Counted from the first letter of the stretch, positions 16,063 to 25,962 are shown. The stretch is DNA of 64,000 nucleotides from an uncultured Pseudomonadota bacterium (GCA_913061235.1 CAJXTB010000027.1:19734-83733); one strand, 5' to 3'. Numbers and translations are program-made. Notes: generated by a model not told the origin, from the sequence alone.

Positions 16063-18585
16063 CTAGAAGCTAACGCCCAAGCCGGCCTGACCATGCAGCT
16101 GCCGGTCCGTCAGCACACCCAGGTCATTGCCAGAGGTGTTGCCGGTGATGGTAATGCTACGCGCGCCATAGCCACCGCCAAGGGACAGGAACAGGTTGTC
16201 CGCGACGTTGAGACCAACCTCCACGTCCAGTCGGCCCGCATACGGGTCCTTGCCGTACGCCAGGCTGCCGTCGTAGCTCACGACGGCAAACACGTTCTCG
16301 GTATCCAAGGCCAGCTCACCACCAATAGTGAGTGCGGGGACGGAGAGCGTTGTGTACTCAATCTGCCGCGCCTCAACATCACCGGTGAAGTAGATAAAGT
16401 CGCTAAACTCTCCACCAATGCGAACACCTGGCGAAAGCACCACAGAGGGCGCCAAGCGAATTGGGTAGCGCCCCACAACAGCTGCATGCCCAACCTGGAG
16501 CGAGTCCTTGGCAACAGCACCCTCAAACTCTGGGGCGGTCACGCCGTACCAAGTGGAGCGATAGCGAGCGGCAATGCCGACATACGGCACGGCTTCGACA
16601 AAGCCACGACCGACGACCTCGATGCCCAATGGAGTGGCTGCACCGTCTCCAAGGTCCGTCCCAACAACAACCGCTTCGTTCAACAGCGGTCCACCATCAC
16701 CAGAGGGGTCCTGAGTGTAGGTGTACGACGACGCAACGAAGCTTCCGCGTAGACGGATGGCGGCGTTTGGATTGGTGACGAACGCAGTTTCTTCCGGCGG
16801 TGGTTGCGGGACCGCAACTTCGACCTCGGGGTCTTCCACTGTGGCCTCAACCACAGCGACGACGGCTTCGGGTGCCCCCCCCAACCAAGCAGAGGTGGCA
16901 CGCCACGAAGCCGCACCATCAGAAGACGAGAATGGCGGCAGGTCAATCTCTGCAGATGCGGGGACCTGAGCCAACACAAGGTCCGCTTCGATGTCTCCCA
17001 CCTTGGCAACGATGCGCACGGCACTCTCGGTCTCTGGACTGCGGTAGCGGGCCATGGCCACACCCGAATCACCAGTAGCGACTGTGCGCTCCAGGCGTCC
17101 GCCACCTTCCACAACTTCCAGCGCAACGGCCACACCCGGAACCGGCACACCGTAGCGGTCCAAGGCCACGACAGCGATAGGCAACGCACTGTTTGGCGCA
17201 ACCGTGCGGCGAGGCACCGAGAAGGCCAACGATGCTGTGGGTAGGCCCGTTGCTGGTGTCGCGACGGAGACGAGTCGGTCTTTCGACGTAGGGGTCAGTG
17301 TAGCGACACCACGGTAGGTCCCGCGACCACCATCTGTCAGGCTGACCTCGTCATTACCAAGCAAGGACAAAGAGTATCCAGCAGCAGCACGGTCGTCGGC
17401 ATCACGAACAATGACTTCCACAGCGAGCGGGCCGGAGCCAACAATTTCGTCGTGGGCCAGCTCAATGCTTGCAGGGCGACCGTCTAGAATGCCGACCTCA
17501 ACCGTGCTGGACTGATTGTCTTCGTCTGGCAGAGACACCGTGACGGACGCGGTTGTGGCGTCCGACGCATCGACAGTCCAGTCCACAGCGACCACACCGG
17601 CAGAGACACGGCGCACCGCGCTCATTGTGCCGACGGACGTTGTGATCTGCGGTAGCGTAACGGCGTCCAGCTCACCCGTAGGCTCTACAACTGCCGCGTA
17701 GACCGTGACCTGACTGCCTTCGGGAACGGCAGTTGGAAGCGGCAAAAGCGCAATGCGACGGGACGCTGGAATCGCGAGGTCGAGAGCACTCTCGGTGACT
17801 TGACCATCGATCACGACCACCTGCGTGGCAATGCTCACACCTGGCGGCACAACGATGGGTACGAGTGCAGCGCCATCGGATGCGGCGCGTACTGGCCCAT
17901 ATTCACGGTCACCGATTCGCAAGATGACGGTGGCACCCTCTGGTGCTGCAACCGGAAACTGGACCTTGCCAGACAACGGGATGCCCACCACCGTGGCTCC
18001 GTCTCCGCGCTCATTGACCATGCCGATAATCGCCACGTGAGGGAAGTTCACCGCACGTGGAAGGTAGCGAGCCGTCCAGCGTCCCTCTCCGAGAGGAGTC
18101 AGCGTGTCCACGCTGCCGAAGGATGCGCTCATGGATGGCTGCGTTCCAGGTGGAAGCGACAGACTCAGCGTGGCCGAATCATCGTCTCCGAGCACAAGCT
18201 CAGTTGGGTTCGCCTCTACGACCGTCGCACCACTAGAGGCGCCAGCGATTTGAACATCACGGGTCAGTGAGATCGACTCGCGATTCGGACCTTTGCCGCG
18301 AAGCTCGACACGGACCGTTGTGTCCTGTTGAACGACCGGACCCCGGTAGGTCACGGCGTACAGGCCGTCCCCGGCAGGCCGCCAGTCTGACAGCTCGCCA
18401 ATCGACGCCGACCCGCGCAGGCGAAGATCCCGGATGGGCTCACCGGCGTCATCGACCGCTAAGACGTAGAGGGTAGCGTCCTGACCGCCCATCACCTGAC
18501 CTGCTGGCAGCAGCAGTGGTGCTGCAGAAGCAGCGGTGGAAAGGGACAATAGAGCAAGGCCAACGAGCGTGATGAAGGGACGCAC
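16063..18585 (-). CDS. Surface protein with Ig-like repeats and C-terminal outer-membrane beta-barrel
   Basis: An 840-residue exported protein. The GTG start has AGGAGG four bases upstream; the signal peptide ends LSLSTAASAA. The middle part repeats Ig-like beta-sandwich domains of the invasin/big-1 type (for example ALDRYGVPVPGVAVALEVVEGGGRLERTVATGDSGVAMARYR, quoted in part: GVPVPGVAVALEVV). A Pro/Glu-rich linker near residues 590-615 leads to a C-terminal region of amphipathic strands ending in Phe (GQAGLGVSF), as in outer-membrane barrels. Orientation is opposite to autotransporters: passenger first, barrel last. It is monocistronic with a terminator behind it. Adhesion or envelope scaffolding is an inference. 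Confidence 0.75.
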   Translation of the reverse strand: MRPFITLVGLALLSLSTAASAAPLLLPAGQVMGGQDATLYVLAVDDAGEPIRDLRLRGSASIGELSDWRPAGDGLYAVTYRGPVVQQDTTVRVELRGKGPNRESISLTRDVQIAGASSGATVVEANPTELVLGDDDSATLSLSLPPGTQPSMSASFGSVDTLTPLGEGRWTARYLPRAVNFPHVAIIGMVNERGDGATVVGIPLSGKVQFPVAAPEGATVILRIGDREYGPVRAASDGAALVPIVVPPGVSIATQVVVIDGQVTESALDLAIPASRRIALLPLPTAVPEGSQVTVYAAVVEPTGELDAVTLPQITTSVGTMSAVRRVSAGVVAVDWTVDASDATTASVTVSLPDEDNQSSTVEVGILDGRPASIELAHDEIVGSGPLAVEVIVRDADDRAAAGYSLSLLGNDEVSLTDGGRGTYRGVATLTPTSKDRLVSVATPATGLPTASLAFSVPRRTVAPNSALPIAVVALDRYGVPVPGVAVALEVVEGGGRLERTVATGDSGVAMARYRSPETESAVRIVAKVGDIEADLVLAQVPASAEIDLPPFSSSDGAASWRATSAWLGGAPEAVVAVVEATVEDPEVEVAVPQPPPEETAFVTNPNAAIRLRGSFVASSYTYTQDPSGDGGPLLNEAVVVGTDLGDGAATPLGIEVVGRGFVEAVPYVGIAARYRSTWYGVTAPEFEGAVAKDSLQVGHAAVVGRYPIRLAPSVVLSPGVRIGGEFSDFIYFTGDVEARQIEYTTLSVPALTIGGELALDTENVFAVVSYDGSLAYGKDPYAGRLDVEVGLNVADNLFLSLGGGYGARSITITGNTSGNDLGVLTDRQLHGQAGLGVSF

Positions 18586-18740
18586 CCAACCTCCTAAAAC
18601 AAGTGGCGAAACCTACCCCAACGCCCATGCGCGCGTGTCAACGGACCGTTAGACTCCACCTGTCCGTGACATTGCGTGACTGATCTCTGTTGAACAGGGA
18701 GCCAAGTCGCGCGTCCATGCTGATGTACCAAGGAGTTTCC

Positions 18741-19319
18741 ATGAACCGCATGACCGCCCTCATTGCCCTTCCCGCCCTCATCTTCGGCGCCTGTGACCAG
18801 TTCGAAGACATCCTCGGAACGGATGACACCGGCAACAACACCCCGATTACCACCATCGATCCACTCATCGCCGGCATCAACTTTGGCTGCGACACCGGCA
18901 ACCCAGACCAGTGGTGGTACGACGTTGTCAACGAAGGTTGGGCCGGTGGCGTGACCTTGAACATCTTCGAGACCGGCGCATGGACCGGCGCCGCCAATGA
19001 CGCAGGCAATGCCAGCTCAGTGTGGGACGAACGCCACGAGATGACCAACATCGAGTTTGCCGCAGACGGCAGCTCAGACCGCTGGGGCGTCGAGCTCAAC
19101 GATGTTGAAACCATCGGCGAGCAGATCGCAGATTCCACGACCCTCTTCGGCTGTGCTTGGAATGACGGCGGCTCGCTCGCGTTCATGGTCACCATGCGCG
19201 ACGAGAACGGCGCACAAGCGGACTGTGCCATCTTCGGCCATGAGTCCGAGCAGTACTTCAACGGCCTCGAAGGCAACAGCTGCATCTGCTTCGAGAGTGA
19301 CCAGAACTGCAGCGACTAG
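18741..19319 (+). CDS. Lipoprotein of unknown function
   Basis: A 192-residue lipoprotein, start ATG preceded by AAGGAG; signal MNRMTALIALPALIFGAC with Cys18 as the lipidated residue. The mature part starts with an acidic Asp/Thr/Asn linker and continues as a Trp- and Asp-rich beta domain with cysteines (NFGCDTGN, FGCAWNDGG, ADCAIFGHE, CICFESDQNC). No family recognised. Upstream frame to 18690 is not signal-like. Divergent from the beta-barrel gene with a 155-base shared upstream region; convergent with the DUF58 gene. Confidence 0.65.
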   Translation: MNRMTALIALPALIFGACDQFEDILGTDDTGNNTPITTIDPLIAGINFGCDTGNPDQWWYDVVNEGWAGGVTLNIFETGAWTGAANDAGNASSVWDERHEMTNIEFAADGSSDRWGVELNDVETIGEQIADSTTLFGCAWNDGGSLAFMVTMRDENGAQADCAIFGHESEQYFNGLEGNSCICFESDQNCSD

Positions 19320-19328
19320 TCGCTCGTC

Positions 19329-20612
19329 TCACAGAATTCGTCTGGCCTTGACCTCGAGGTAGCTCGCCAACAAGTTGGGAGTGAGCGCCTCGGGGTCACC
19401 GCCGACCACCAATGCCCCGCGCCGTTGAAGGTCCGCAAGGGCCTTTTCGCGCCAGCCGGCAATCTCGGCTGCAGCCCCTCGCGTGTACGGGTCTACGCCT
19501 GGATTGTGTAGCAGCGCTTCGATGTCTGGGTCTCGCACCCACACACAGACCGGTACATGACGTCGCGCCAATGCAGAGACCAGCTGGTGGGCAAGCTCTG
19601 CGCTCGCTTCATCCACGATGGACGTGAACAGAACCACCAGACTGCGTCGCTTTACGCGGCTCGCCAAGTACCGGAACGCCATCGCGTAGTCGGGCTCGCC
19701 CGCCGACGGAAACACGTCGTACAGACCGCGAATCAAGCGCGCACCATTGCGGGCGCCAGCCTTGGGCGGAAGCCACGCTCGGACCTTGTCGTCGAACGCC
19801 AGCATTCCTACGCGGTCGCCATGACGCAGCGCCGTCTGACCCACGAGCAATGCGGCATTCAGGGCATGATCGAAGGCGGACAGGTCGCCCATCTTCGCAC
19901 TCATCATCCGTCCGCAGTCCAGCAACAACAACACATTTTGGTTGCTCTCTTGGCCGAACTCCCGCGTCACCAACTCTTGGCGACGGGCAGTCGCACGCCA
20001 ATCAATGTGCCGGTACACGTCCCCACGAACGTAGGGACGAAGGCGCTCGAATTCGTTCTCCCCACCCGGCTTTCGACGCGCACGCACCGGCGCACGCCGT
20101 TCATCTTCGCGGTTGTGGATGTTGTTGAACCGAAGCTGGGCGAAGTTGGGGTACACCCGAACAATATCGTCAACCACTATGCGGCGTTGCCCCTCGAACA
20201 ACCCCAGCGGTGAACCGAATCGTACCGTCACAACGCCAAACGCATGGGCCCCACGCTCAGTCACCATCAGCTCATATGTGTGCTCCAGCCCCACCGCATC
20301 GAGGCGTCCCACGTATGGGAGCCCCCGCGTGTTCCCGGGGGCCTCATCGACGACGCGGACGGACAAACGACGACGACCCGGTGTCGACAACCGCAACAAC
20401 ACTGAAAACGGTCGTCCAACCGCTTGGACGGGCTTGAATGACCGCTCGACCGAGACACGTCCACGATTCGCAAGCCAATCCAGCAGACACACCAACAACA
20501 GCACCGCATTCAACGCCAACAGCGGTGCTAACGCCGACTTAACGAAGAACACCACAGCGCTAAGCGCCAGCAGCGGAAGCGTGAGCAGTACGAGCCGACG
20601 TGTTGGAATCAC
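19329..20612 (-). CDS. DUF58 domain protein (MoxR-operon partner)
   Basis: A 427-residue protein with two N-terminal membrane helices (residues 8-45) and the DUF58 core, visible as GGENEFERLRPYVRGD, IDWRATARRQELVTREF and the VWA-like start NVLLLLDCGRMM with a D-x-G-x-x rather than a full D-x-S-x-S metal site. DUF58 proteins are almost always encoded with MoxR ATPases and are thought to be their substrates or adaptors. Its ATG overlaps the stop of the moxR gene (ATGA). It is the last of the six-gene operon starting at 25962. Confidence 0.9.
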   Translation of the reverse strand: MIPTRRLVLLTLPLLALSAVVFFVKSALAPLLALNAVLLLVCLLDWLANRGRVSVERSFKPVQAVGRPFSVLLRLSTPGRRRLSVRVVDEAPGNTRGLPYVGRLDAVGLEHTYELMVTERGAHAFGVVTVRFGSPLGLFEGQRRIVVDDIVRVYPNFAQLRFNNIHNREDERRAPVRARRKPGGENEFERLRPYVRGDVYRHIDWRATARRQELVTREFGQESNQNVLLLLDCGRMMSAKMGDLSAFDHALNAALLVGQTALRHGDRVGMLAFDDKVRAWLPPKAGARNGARLIRGLYDVFPSAGEPDYAMAFRYLASRVKRRSLVVLFTSIVDEASAELAHQLVSALARRHVPVCVWVRDPDIEALLHNPGVDPYTRGAAAEIAGWREKALADLQRRGALVVGGDPEALTPNLLASYLEVKARRIL

Positions 20613-21610
20613 GCGCTTTCACCACCGGGAACCGGCACATCTGCGAGCAAGTTCTGCACGATTTGGTCCGCGTCTAGCCCTTCAAGTTCGGCGTCTGGTT
20701 GCAGCACGAAGCGGTGCCGCAGAACAGCTGCGGCAAGCTCCTTGACGTCATCTGGCACTACAAAGTTCCGACCTTCGGCGGCAGCACTCACCTGCGCACA
20801 CAGCAACAGCGCAATGGAGGCACGCGGAGAGGCCCCCAGCTGAACGGCAGCATGCTGACGAGTCCGCCCGACCAACTCGGCAATGTAGTCCAAGATGACA
20901 GGTTCTACGCGCACTTCACGAGCAGTCTTCCGCATCTTGCGAAGCACAGCCACATCTGCAACCGTCTTCAGTCCAACCGCATCGAGGTCTGACGCATCAA
21001 AGCCCGCAAGAATGTTCTCGAGTAGCGTGACCTCGATCTCCTTTGCGGGATGTTCGACGTGCAGCTTCATGAGAAACCGGTCGAGCTGCGCTTCAGGAAG
21101 TGGGTACGTTCCTTCGCTCTCAACCGGGTTCTGCGTGGCCATTGTGAAGAACGGCCAGGGTAGAGGACGGGTCTGGCCGTCGATGGTCACCTGACGGTCG
21201 CCCATGGCTTCCAGCAGTGCCGCTTGAGTCTTGGCGGGTGCCCGGTTGATCTCGTCCGCCAGCAGAATCTGAGCAAACACCGGTCCTTCAAAGAACACGA
21301 AGCGTCCGTGCTCTTGGTCGAACACATTGCCGCCGGTGACGTCAGAAGGCATCAGGTCTGGCGTGAACTGGATGCGACGAAAGTCGGCACCAATCACCCG
21401 CGACAGACTGCGTGCGAGAAGCGTCTTACCGATACCTGGAGGTCCTTCAAGCAGCACATGGCCACCTGCTAAGAGCGCTACCAAGACGCCTCGAACGACA
21501 GCGTCTTGGCCCAAGACAACACGCCCAATCTCGTCCTCCATCTGCCGAAAGCGCTCGGCAAAGTCCCAGCCAAGCTCAGAGTCGTTCAGTCCCGGTGTGT
21601 CGTCTTCCAC
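20609..21610 (-). CDS. MoxR-family AAA+ ATPase
   Basis: About 333 residues. MoxR ATPases act as chaperone-like remodelling machines. Walker A is GPPGIGKT, Walker B LADEINRAP, sensor 1 ATQNPVESEGTYPLPEAQLDRF, followed by the C-terminal lid (AELVGRTRQH..LGASPRASIALL). The start chosen is the GTG at 21610, with GGAGG four bases upstream, inside the 3' end of the upstream gene (25-base overlap); the open frame to 21787 carries no AAA features. Full set of motifs suggests an active ATPase. It couples the DUF58 and DUF4350 genes. Confidence 0.92.
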   Translation of the reverse strand: MEDDTPGLNDSELGWDFAERFRQMEDEIGRVVLGQDAVVRGVLVALLAGGHVLLEGPPGIGKTLLARSLSRVIGADFRRIQFTPDLMPSDVTGGNVFDQEHGRFVFFEGPVFAQILLADEINRAPAKTQAALLEAMGDRQVTIDGQTRPLPWPFFTMATQNPVESEGTYPLPEAQLDRFLMKLHVEHPAKEIEVTLLENILAGFDASDLDAVGLKTVADVAVLRKMRKTAREVRVEPVILDYIAELVGRTRQHAAVQLGASPRASIALLLCAQVSAAAEGRNFVVPDDVKELAAAVLRHRFVLQPDAELEGLDADQIVQNLLADVPVPGGESA

Positions 21611-23484
21611 AAGTCCTCCATGTCGTTCAGGTCGTCGCTCGTCTCGTTCCCTTCGGCCAAGTCTCGAGCGCGTTCTGCCCACGCTGCTGCATCTTTCGCA
21701 GAGCGACCCCCGCGTTCCGCGCGGGCCTGTAGGCCAGATTGTCCAAAGCGCAGCAATGCCCATCGGGCGTATGCAGCAATCACCCACGGTCGCGCACGCA
21801 GCCGCTGATAGCGGTGTCCGAGCGCAGTCACGTGGTCGGAGAAGTGCTGCCTCTCCCCTTCATCTGGGTCCTTCAACGGAGCGAAGGGCCAGCCCAACCA
21901 CAGCGAAGCCACCGCCATGGTGAACAACAGCTGCAACAGGAATGGCAACAGCTGCGCATTCCACAGGGACTGGAGCGGGTTGTCTGACCCGGAGGATGCC
22001 GAGGCCAACAGCGCCAGCTGCACAGTCGTCTGGTCGGCGGCATCTGGAAGGGGGTCAAAGCGAGCGATGTCCAGTAGGTCGAGCAGGAAGGCCTCGTTGT
22101 CCGCCGCCATCAGGGACGCGTTCCACAGAAGGCGCTCATCGCTGATGCCGTACACAACGCCATCGCCGGCGTACAAGGCCGCTACAAAGACCGCTCCACC
22201 CGCAGCGTCCGCCACCAACGGCACCGCATCCCCGTTGGTCCAACCGCTAAGCTCCGCATCCGGCCACAAAGGCCGAGTAATGCCCGTGGCTACTGTCCAC
22301 TTTGTAGGCGTCGCAACCGTCCACTCACCGAATCGAGGGTAGGCGTCCTGAATGGCCCCAGCAACAACGAGAACACCGCCCTCACGGACCCACGACTTGA
22401 TGCCAACCCAGTCCGACTCCGCAGGTTGAATGCCCGAGAGGTCCAGGACGAGAACGTTTGTCTCTTCATCGATGGTCTCAAGAGACCGAAGACGCCACGA
22501 GACCTTGTAGTCGGCCAACTCAAACAGATCGGCAACGGCTGCATCGCCGTGGGGACCGTAGCGGTAGTCGCCATCTGCACCCATGGCCAAGGCCACAATG
22601 CACAACACCGCCACTGTGCCAATCAGCTTGCGTACTGCAGACAGGACCGCAGCGGCGTCCTGCGACGTGGCTTCATTCCCGCCCCACCGAAGCAGCTCCA
22701 CCCAACGAACAACGACACCCAATGGGCCTTCGATGTCCGGCTTGCGACGCATGCTGCGGAGATACTCTCGATCCGTGCGCGACCGGTGAAGCCGAACCAC
22801 GCCGGCGTCTCCCAGGTGGCGAAGCGCAGCGGCACGAGCCAGCAAGATGGCGTCAGTGACGCGGTCCTCGGCGAGCGCACGCTCAGCGGCACTCAACAGG
22901 TCATCGCTCGGAATGTCGGGCACTTCGTTGTCAGCGACCGACTCAATCATGGGGGCTGGCACGGTCGAGACCAGGGGCTCGTCCGCAACTTCACCGGTTC
23001 TCCGCTGGGCAATCGCCCAGAAAATGAGACGAAGGACGACCAACACCCCAAGCGCGATGACAGCCGCAACCAGCCACTTCGCGACCGAAGCTAGCCAGCC
23101 CAGCGACGTCTCGGGAGCCTCACAAGAAGAGGTGGACGGGGTCCAATCCTGCCCGCCAGCAGGCGCGTCGGGCTCACCAGCCGGACTCGTCGTCGGCTCG
23201 CCACCGCCGCCCATACATCCACCGCTAAGGTCGGTAAACACGTCACCTTCAGCAGATCGGCCACACAGCTCGTGGAATCCGGGACAGCGCGAGATGTCGA
23301 TCTGGTCTTCGAGAGTGCACCAGGGTCGCACATCCGCCGAATACGGCCCTGCTTCGTGGCAAAACCGGTACTCCGGGTCATCCAGCGCGTACTCGCGCTC
23401 GTCCACCACCGGAACAACGGGCGGCTCTTCCGCCATGGGAGCTTGGCAGCCTGCTACAAGCAGAATGGCGACGAGTGAGCGCAT
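21586..23484 (-). CDS. DUF4350-domain lipoprotein/membrane protein
   Basis: A 632-residue protein. The ATG at 23484 shares a base with the stop of the preceding gene (TGATG) and begins MRSLVAILLVAGC, a lipoprotein signal. After a Cys-containing periplasmic segment there is a membrane helix (about residues 120-145), a soluble part, a second helix (about 280-295), then the DUF4350/GldG-like region: VLVLDLSGIQPAESDW, IKSWVREGGVLVVAG and DAVPLV..., and a last helix near the C-terminus (LPFLLQLLFTMAVASLWLGWPF). DUF4350 proteins are typical neighbours of MoxR and DUF58. The open frame extends 240 codons upstream but that part is an out-of-frame shadow of the next gene. Confidence 0.82.
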   Translation of the reverse strand: MRSLVAILLVAGCQAPMAEEPPVVPVVDEREYALDDPEYRFCHEAGPYSADVRPWCTLEDQIDISRCPGFHELCGRSAEGDVFTDLSGGCMGGGGEPTTSPAGEPDAPAGGQDWTPSTSSCEAPETSLGWLASVAKWLVAAVIALGVLVVLRLIFWAIAQRRTGEVADEPLVSTVPAPMIESVADNEVPDIPSDDLLSAAERALAEDRVTDAILLARAAALRHLGDAGVVRLHRSRTDREYLRSMRRKPDIEGPLGVVVRWVELLRWGGNEATSQDAAAVLSAVRKLIGTVAVLCIVALAMGADGDYRYGPHGDAAVADLFELADYKVSWRLRSLETIDEETNVLVLDLSGIQPAESDWVGIKSWVREGGVLVVAGAIQDAYPRFGEWTVATPTKWTVATGITRPLWPDAELSGWTNGDAVPLVADAAGGAVFVAALYAGDGVVYGISDERLLWNASLMAADNEAFLLDLLDIARFDPLPDAADQTTVQLALLASASSGSDNPLQSLWNAQLLPFLLQLLFTMAVASLWLGWPFAPLKDPDEGERQHFSDHVTALGHRYQRLRARPWVIAAYARWALLRFGQSGLQARAERGGRSAKDAAAWAERARDLAEGNETSDDLNDMEDLWKTTHRD

Positions 23485-24269
23485 CAATGCAGACCCAATG
23501 CGCGAAGGGACACCTGAAGGTCCCAGCCTTCGCTGCGGGTGCGGGTATCGACGTACAGCAGCAGTCGATACGCGCCAATGACCGGTTGGGCTGCAAGCAA
23601 GCCAAACAGAATCCATGGGGTGGCCTGCAGGTTCCACGGTGAGCCAAACGGTGCGCCGAACTGAAGGAGAAAGCCCATGCACGTAGACCCACACGCTTCG
23701 GCCAAGGCGGCGAACCAAAGGGCCAAGAACAGACTCCCGACAGCACCCGCCAGAGCGGCACTCGCCCCCTGGCCAACGAGCCGCTGGCTGCGACGGGCGG
23801 CAACCCAGACACCGCGGCGCACACTGTCTGGACGTTGCTCCAGCAGCACACACTCTGGAATCCACACCCACAGCAACAGGGTTGGAACCAGCGACACGCC
23901 ACAGGTGCAGACACCGGCAAACGCGTTGATGACCATGAGCCCAACCAAACCAATCATGCCCATCCAGCGGGACAACAACTCGCGCAGCAAGGCGAGTACC
24001 GACACCTCGTCGGCAAACATGAGTCGTCCCGCCAACAGCGTGAACGGAATGCGCAGCACGGAGGCCACGGCCCACACAACCAGAGCCAACCCCCAGTGCC
24101 AATCGAACCACCAGCCAACCGGCAAGCTGACAAGCCACACCGGTAGCAACAAGAGCAGGCCCAAGCGCACAAACGAGCCACCGCGCTTGGCGAGTAGGCG
24201 CCACGTCAGATCAAACACGGCCAGTGGGCTGCGGGGTCGCAGCTCAATTCGACAAAGGTTCGGGTTCAT
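23484..24269 (-). CDS. Multi-pass membrane protein of the MoxR operon
   Basis: About 261 residues with roughly six hydrophobic segments (for example LGLLLLLPVWLVSLPVGWWF, LALVVWAVASVLRIPFTLLA, MIGLVGLMVINAFAGVCTCGV). It resembles the helical membrane domains found beside DUF4350 and SpoIIM-like genes, with no enzymatic motif. ATG at 24269 overlaps the upstream stop as ATGA. The short frame upstream to 24305 is unlikely to be translated. Name not assigned. Confidence 0.8.
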   Translation of the reverse strand: MNPNLCRIELRPRSPLAVFDLTWRLLAKRGGSFVRLGLLLLLPVWLVSLPVGWWFDWHWGLALVVWAVASVLRIPFTLLAGRLMFADEVSVLALLRELLSRWMGMIGLVGLMVINAFAGVCTCGVSLVPTLLLWVWIPECVLLEQRPDSVRRGVWVAARRSQRLVGQGASAALAGAVGSLFLALWFAALAEACGSTCMGFLLQFGAPFGSPWNLQATPWILFGLLAAQPVIGAYRLLLYVDTRTRSEGWDLQVSLRALGLH

Positions 24270-25219
24270 TCGTCGTCCATCCGAATCCCGCCCAAGGACA
24301 ACCAAGCGCCGACTAGAAAGACCTGTACGGCTCCAAAGATCAGCTTGCCCACGAGCGGCACTGGAGACGCACTCCAGAAGGCTTCAATGGCAGCCGCGCC
24401 AAACAACAGGGCCGTAGCGCCAATGACCAGGCGAAACAGAGAGGGACCCGCAGCTTTGAGAGACCCAGCCCGGGTCCTCCCGTTCGTCACCACAATCGAC
24501 CAACCCAACTTCAGACCCGCCGTGCCCGCAACCACCACACCCGTCAGCTCCCACGCGGTGTGTCCGGCGGTGAAGTCGAGAAGGTTCCACCCGGCCCCAA
24601 CGGACCAAAGATAGCCTTCAATCACGCCCATAACTAAACCATTGTAGACGAGCGTATACACGGAGCCCAAGCCAAGAAAGGCCCCAGTGGCGAAGCAGCG
24701 CAAGGCGATGCCCACGTTGTTCATGACGTAGAAACCCGCCATCATGGCGTCTTCCCCAGCCTTACGCGACACGGTGTCGCCACCGTACATCTGCTCCATG
24801 TGCTGCAAGGTGGCTTCGGGCAATACAGAAGTCGCAAAGCCTGGATCGACCAACGCACCCAACGCACCAATCGCGAAGGGTCCGTAGAACAGCAAGCTCG
24901 CGAGCAGAAAGAACCGCCACTGACGTCGCAGTTCAACGGGAAAGTCGACCATCACTGCGTGCAAGATGCTGCGACCACCGCCAGACCGCTGGCTTCCGTA
25001 CAGCTGGTTGTGTGCGTTAGCGGACAGTTGCTCCAAAAACCGAACGATGTCCGGCGGGAGATCGAGGCTACGGGCCCGAGAAAGGTCTGCGGCAACACTA
25101 CGATACAAACGGGCAAGCTCGGACCACTTTTCAGCGCCACTAATGCCGGTTTTCAACAGGTGATCGAGCCGATTCCATCGGCCTTGACGATCAGCAATGA
25201 ACGCTTCGCGGTCGCTCAA
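24266..25219 (-). CDS. SpoIIM-like (stage II sporulation protein M family) membrane protein
   Basis: A 317-residue protein: an N-terminal soluble helical domain (residues 1-95, WNRLDHLLKTGISGAEKWSEL) then five to six membrane helices carrying the SpoIIM signature region (FYVMNNVGIALRCFATGAFLGLGS followed by YNGLVMGVIEGYL and TAGHTAWELTGVV). In sporulating Firmicutes SpoIIM scaffolds septal peptidoglycan hydrolases; members in other phyla occur in MoxR/RDD operons with unknown role. The TTG start at 25219 is preceded by GGGAGG at 5 bases and overlaps the RDD stop (TTGA). Confidence 0.88.
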   Translation of the reverse strand: MSDREAFIADRQGRWNRLDHLLKTGISGAEKWSELARLYRSVAADLSRARSLDLPPDIVRFLEQLSANAHNQLYGSQRSGGGRSILHAVMVDFPVELRRQWRFFLLASLLFYGPFAIGALGALVDPGFATSVLPEATLQHMEQMYGGDTVSRKAGEDAMMAGFYVMNNVGIALRCFATGAFLGLGSVYTLVYNGLVMGVIEGYLWSVGAGWNLLDFTAGHTAWELTGVVVAGTAGLKLGWSIVVTNGRTRAGSLKAAGPSLFRLVIGATALLFGAAAIEAFWSASPVPLVGKLIFGAVQVFLVGAWLSLGGIRMDDE

Positions 25220-25962
25220 CGTTCCCTCCCTGCAGCGCGGGCATACGCCAAGACAAGCGTACGTGTCCACGTCTCAGCCCGCCATCCCGTCCTGTCCTGA
25301 AGTGCTGGGCCATACAGAGCGGCCAGCTCCTCCGCCCGCTCGCGAGACAGCCGAGGCAACCGGCGCATGTACTCCTCAAGCACGCGGCGTTCTTCGACGG
25401 TCAAGGCCAAGGATACAGGTAATGCCTGACGTTCTTCCTCGGTAACAGGCGGCTCAATGGCAACTGTATTGAGCATGCGTTCTCGGTCCTCAACCACCAC
25501 AACCGTCCCGCCTACCAAGTCGCCCAGTCGGCGAAAGCGGGAGTCCAACAGCATGCTGACCAAGCCTACCGCGAAGAATCCAGGCAAGAAATCCGCAGTT
25601 CGCAGAAGGTTGCGCAGCACAAAGTCGGAAAAGCGCCCAGGCGCGCCATCTTCGCGGACAACCCGAATCCCCAGAGCCAGCTTTCCTGGCGTGCGGCCCG
25701 ACATCAGCCACTCGAACATCGCGCCGTAGACCCACTCCAGGAAGAACAATCCGAGCAGATACCCACCCCTGCCAATGCCGTCTCCGCCCGGCACCACCAA
25801 AGCTACAGCCACAGCGATCACCCATATGACCGCCAGAATGGCTCCACGGCACATTCCATCGATCAGGTAAGCCGCTGCGCGCCGTCCTGGGCCGGCCAAA
25901 CGGTACCGCAACACCACGCGTTCGGGAGTGTCCACCTGCGCTGTGGTGTCGAGCCGCAACAC
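25216..25962 (-). CDS. RDD-family membrane protein
   Basis: About 248 residues. The RDD fold is recognisable: PGRRAAAYLIDGMCRGAIL (first helix with the R-D pair), a second helix LVVPGG..., EWLMSGRTPGKLALGIRVVREDG, then DFVLRNLLRTADFLPGFFAVGLVSMLL and LGDLVGGTVVVV. A C-terminal cytoplasmic helix-rich tail follows. RDD proteins are small membrane proteins often beside SpoIIM-like and MoxR genes. The start is not certain: GTG at 25962 has GGAGG about 12 bases upstream; a frame to 26028 is open. First gene of the operon. Confidence 0.85.
   Translation of the reverse strand: MLRLDTTAQVDTPERVVLRYRLAGPGRRAAAYLIDGMCRGAILAVIWVIAVAVALVVPGGDGIGRGGYLLGLFFLEWVYGAMFEWLMSGRTPGKLALGIRVVREDGAPGRFSDFVLRNLLRTADFLPGFFAVGLVSMLLDSRFRRLGDLVGGTVVVVEDRERMLNTVAIEPPVTEEERQALPVSLALTVEERRVLEEYMRRLPRLSRERAEELAALYGPALQDRTGWRAETWTRTLVLAYARAAGRER

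Noticed and set aside
23485..24204. First 240 codons of the longer frame of the DUF4350 gene
   Set aside because: They overlap a clear multi-pass membrane gene in another frame; a lipoprotein-type ATG at 23484 overlaps that gene's stop.
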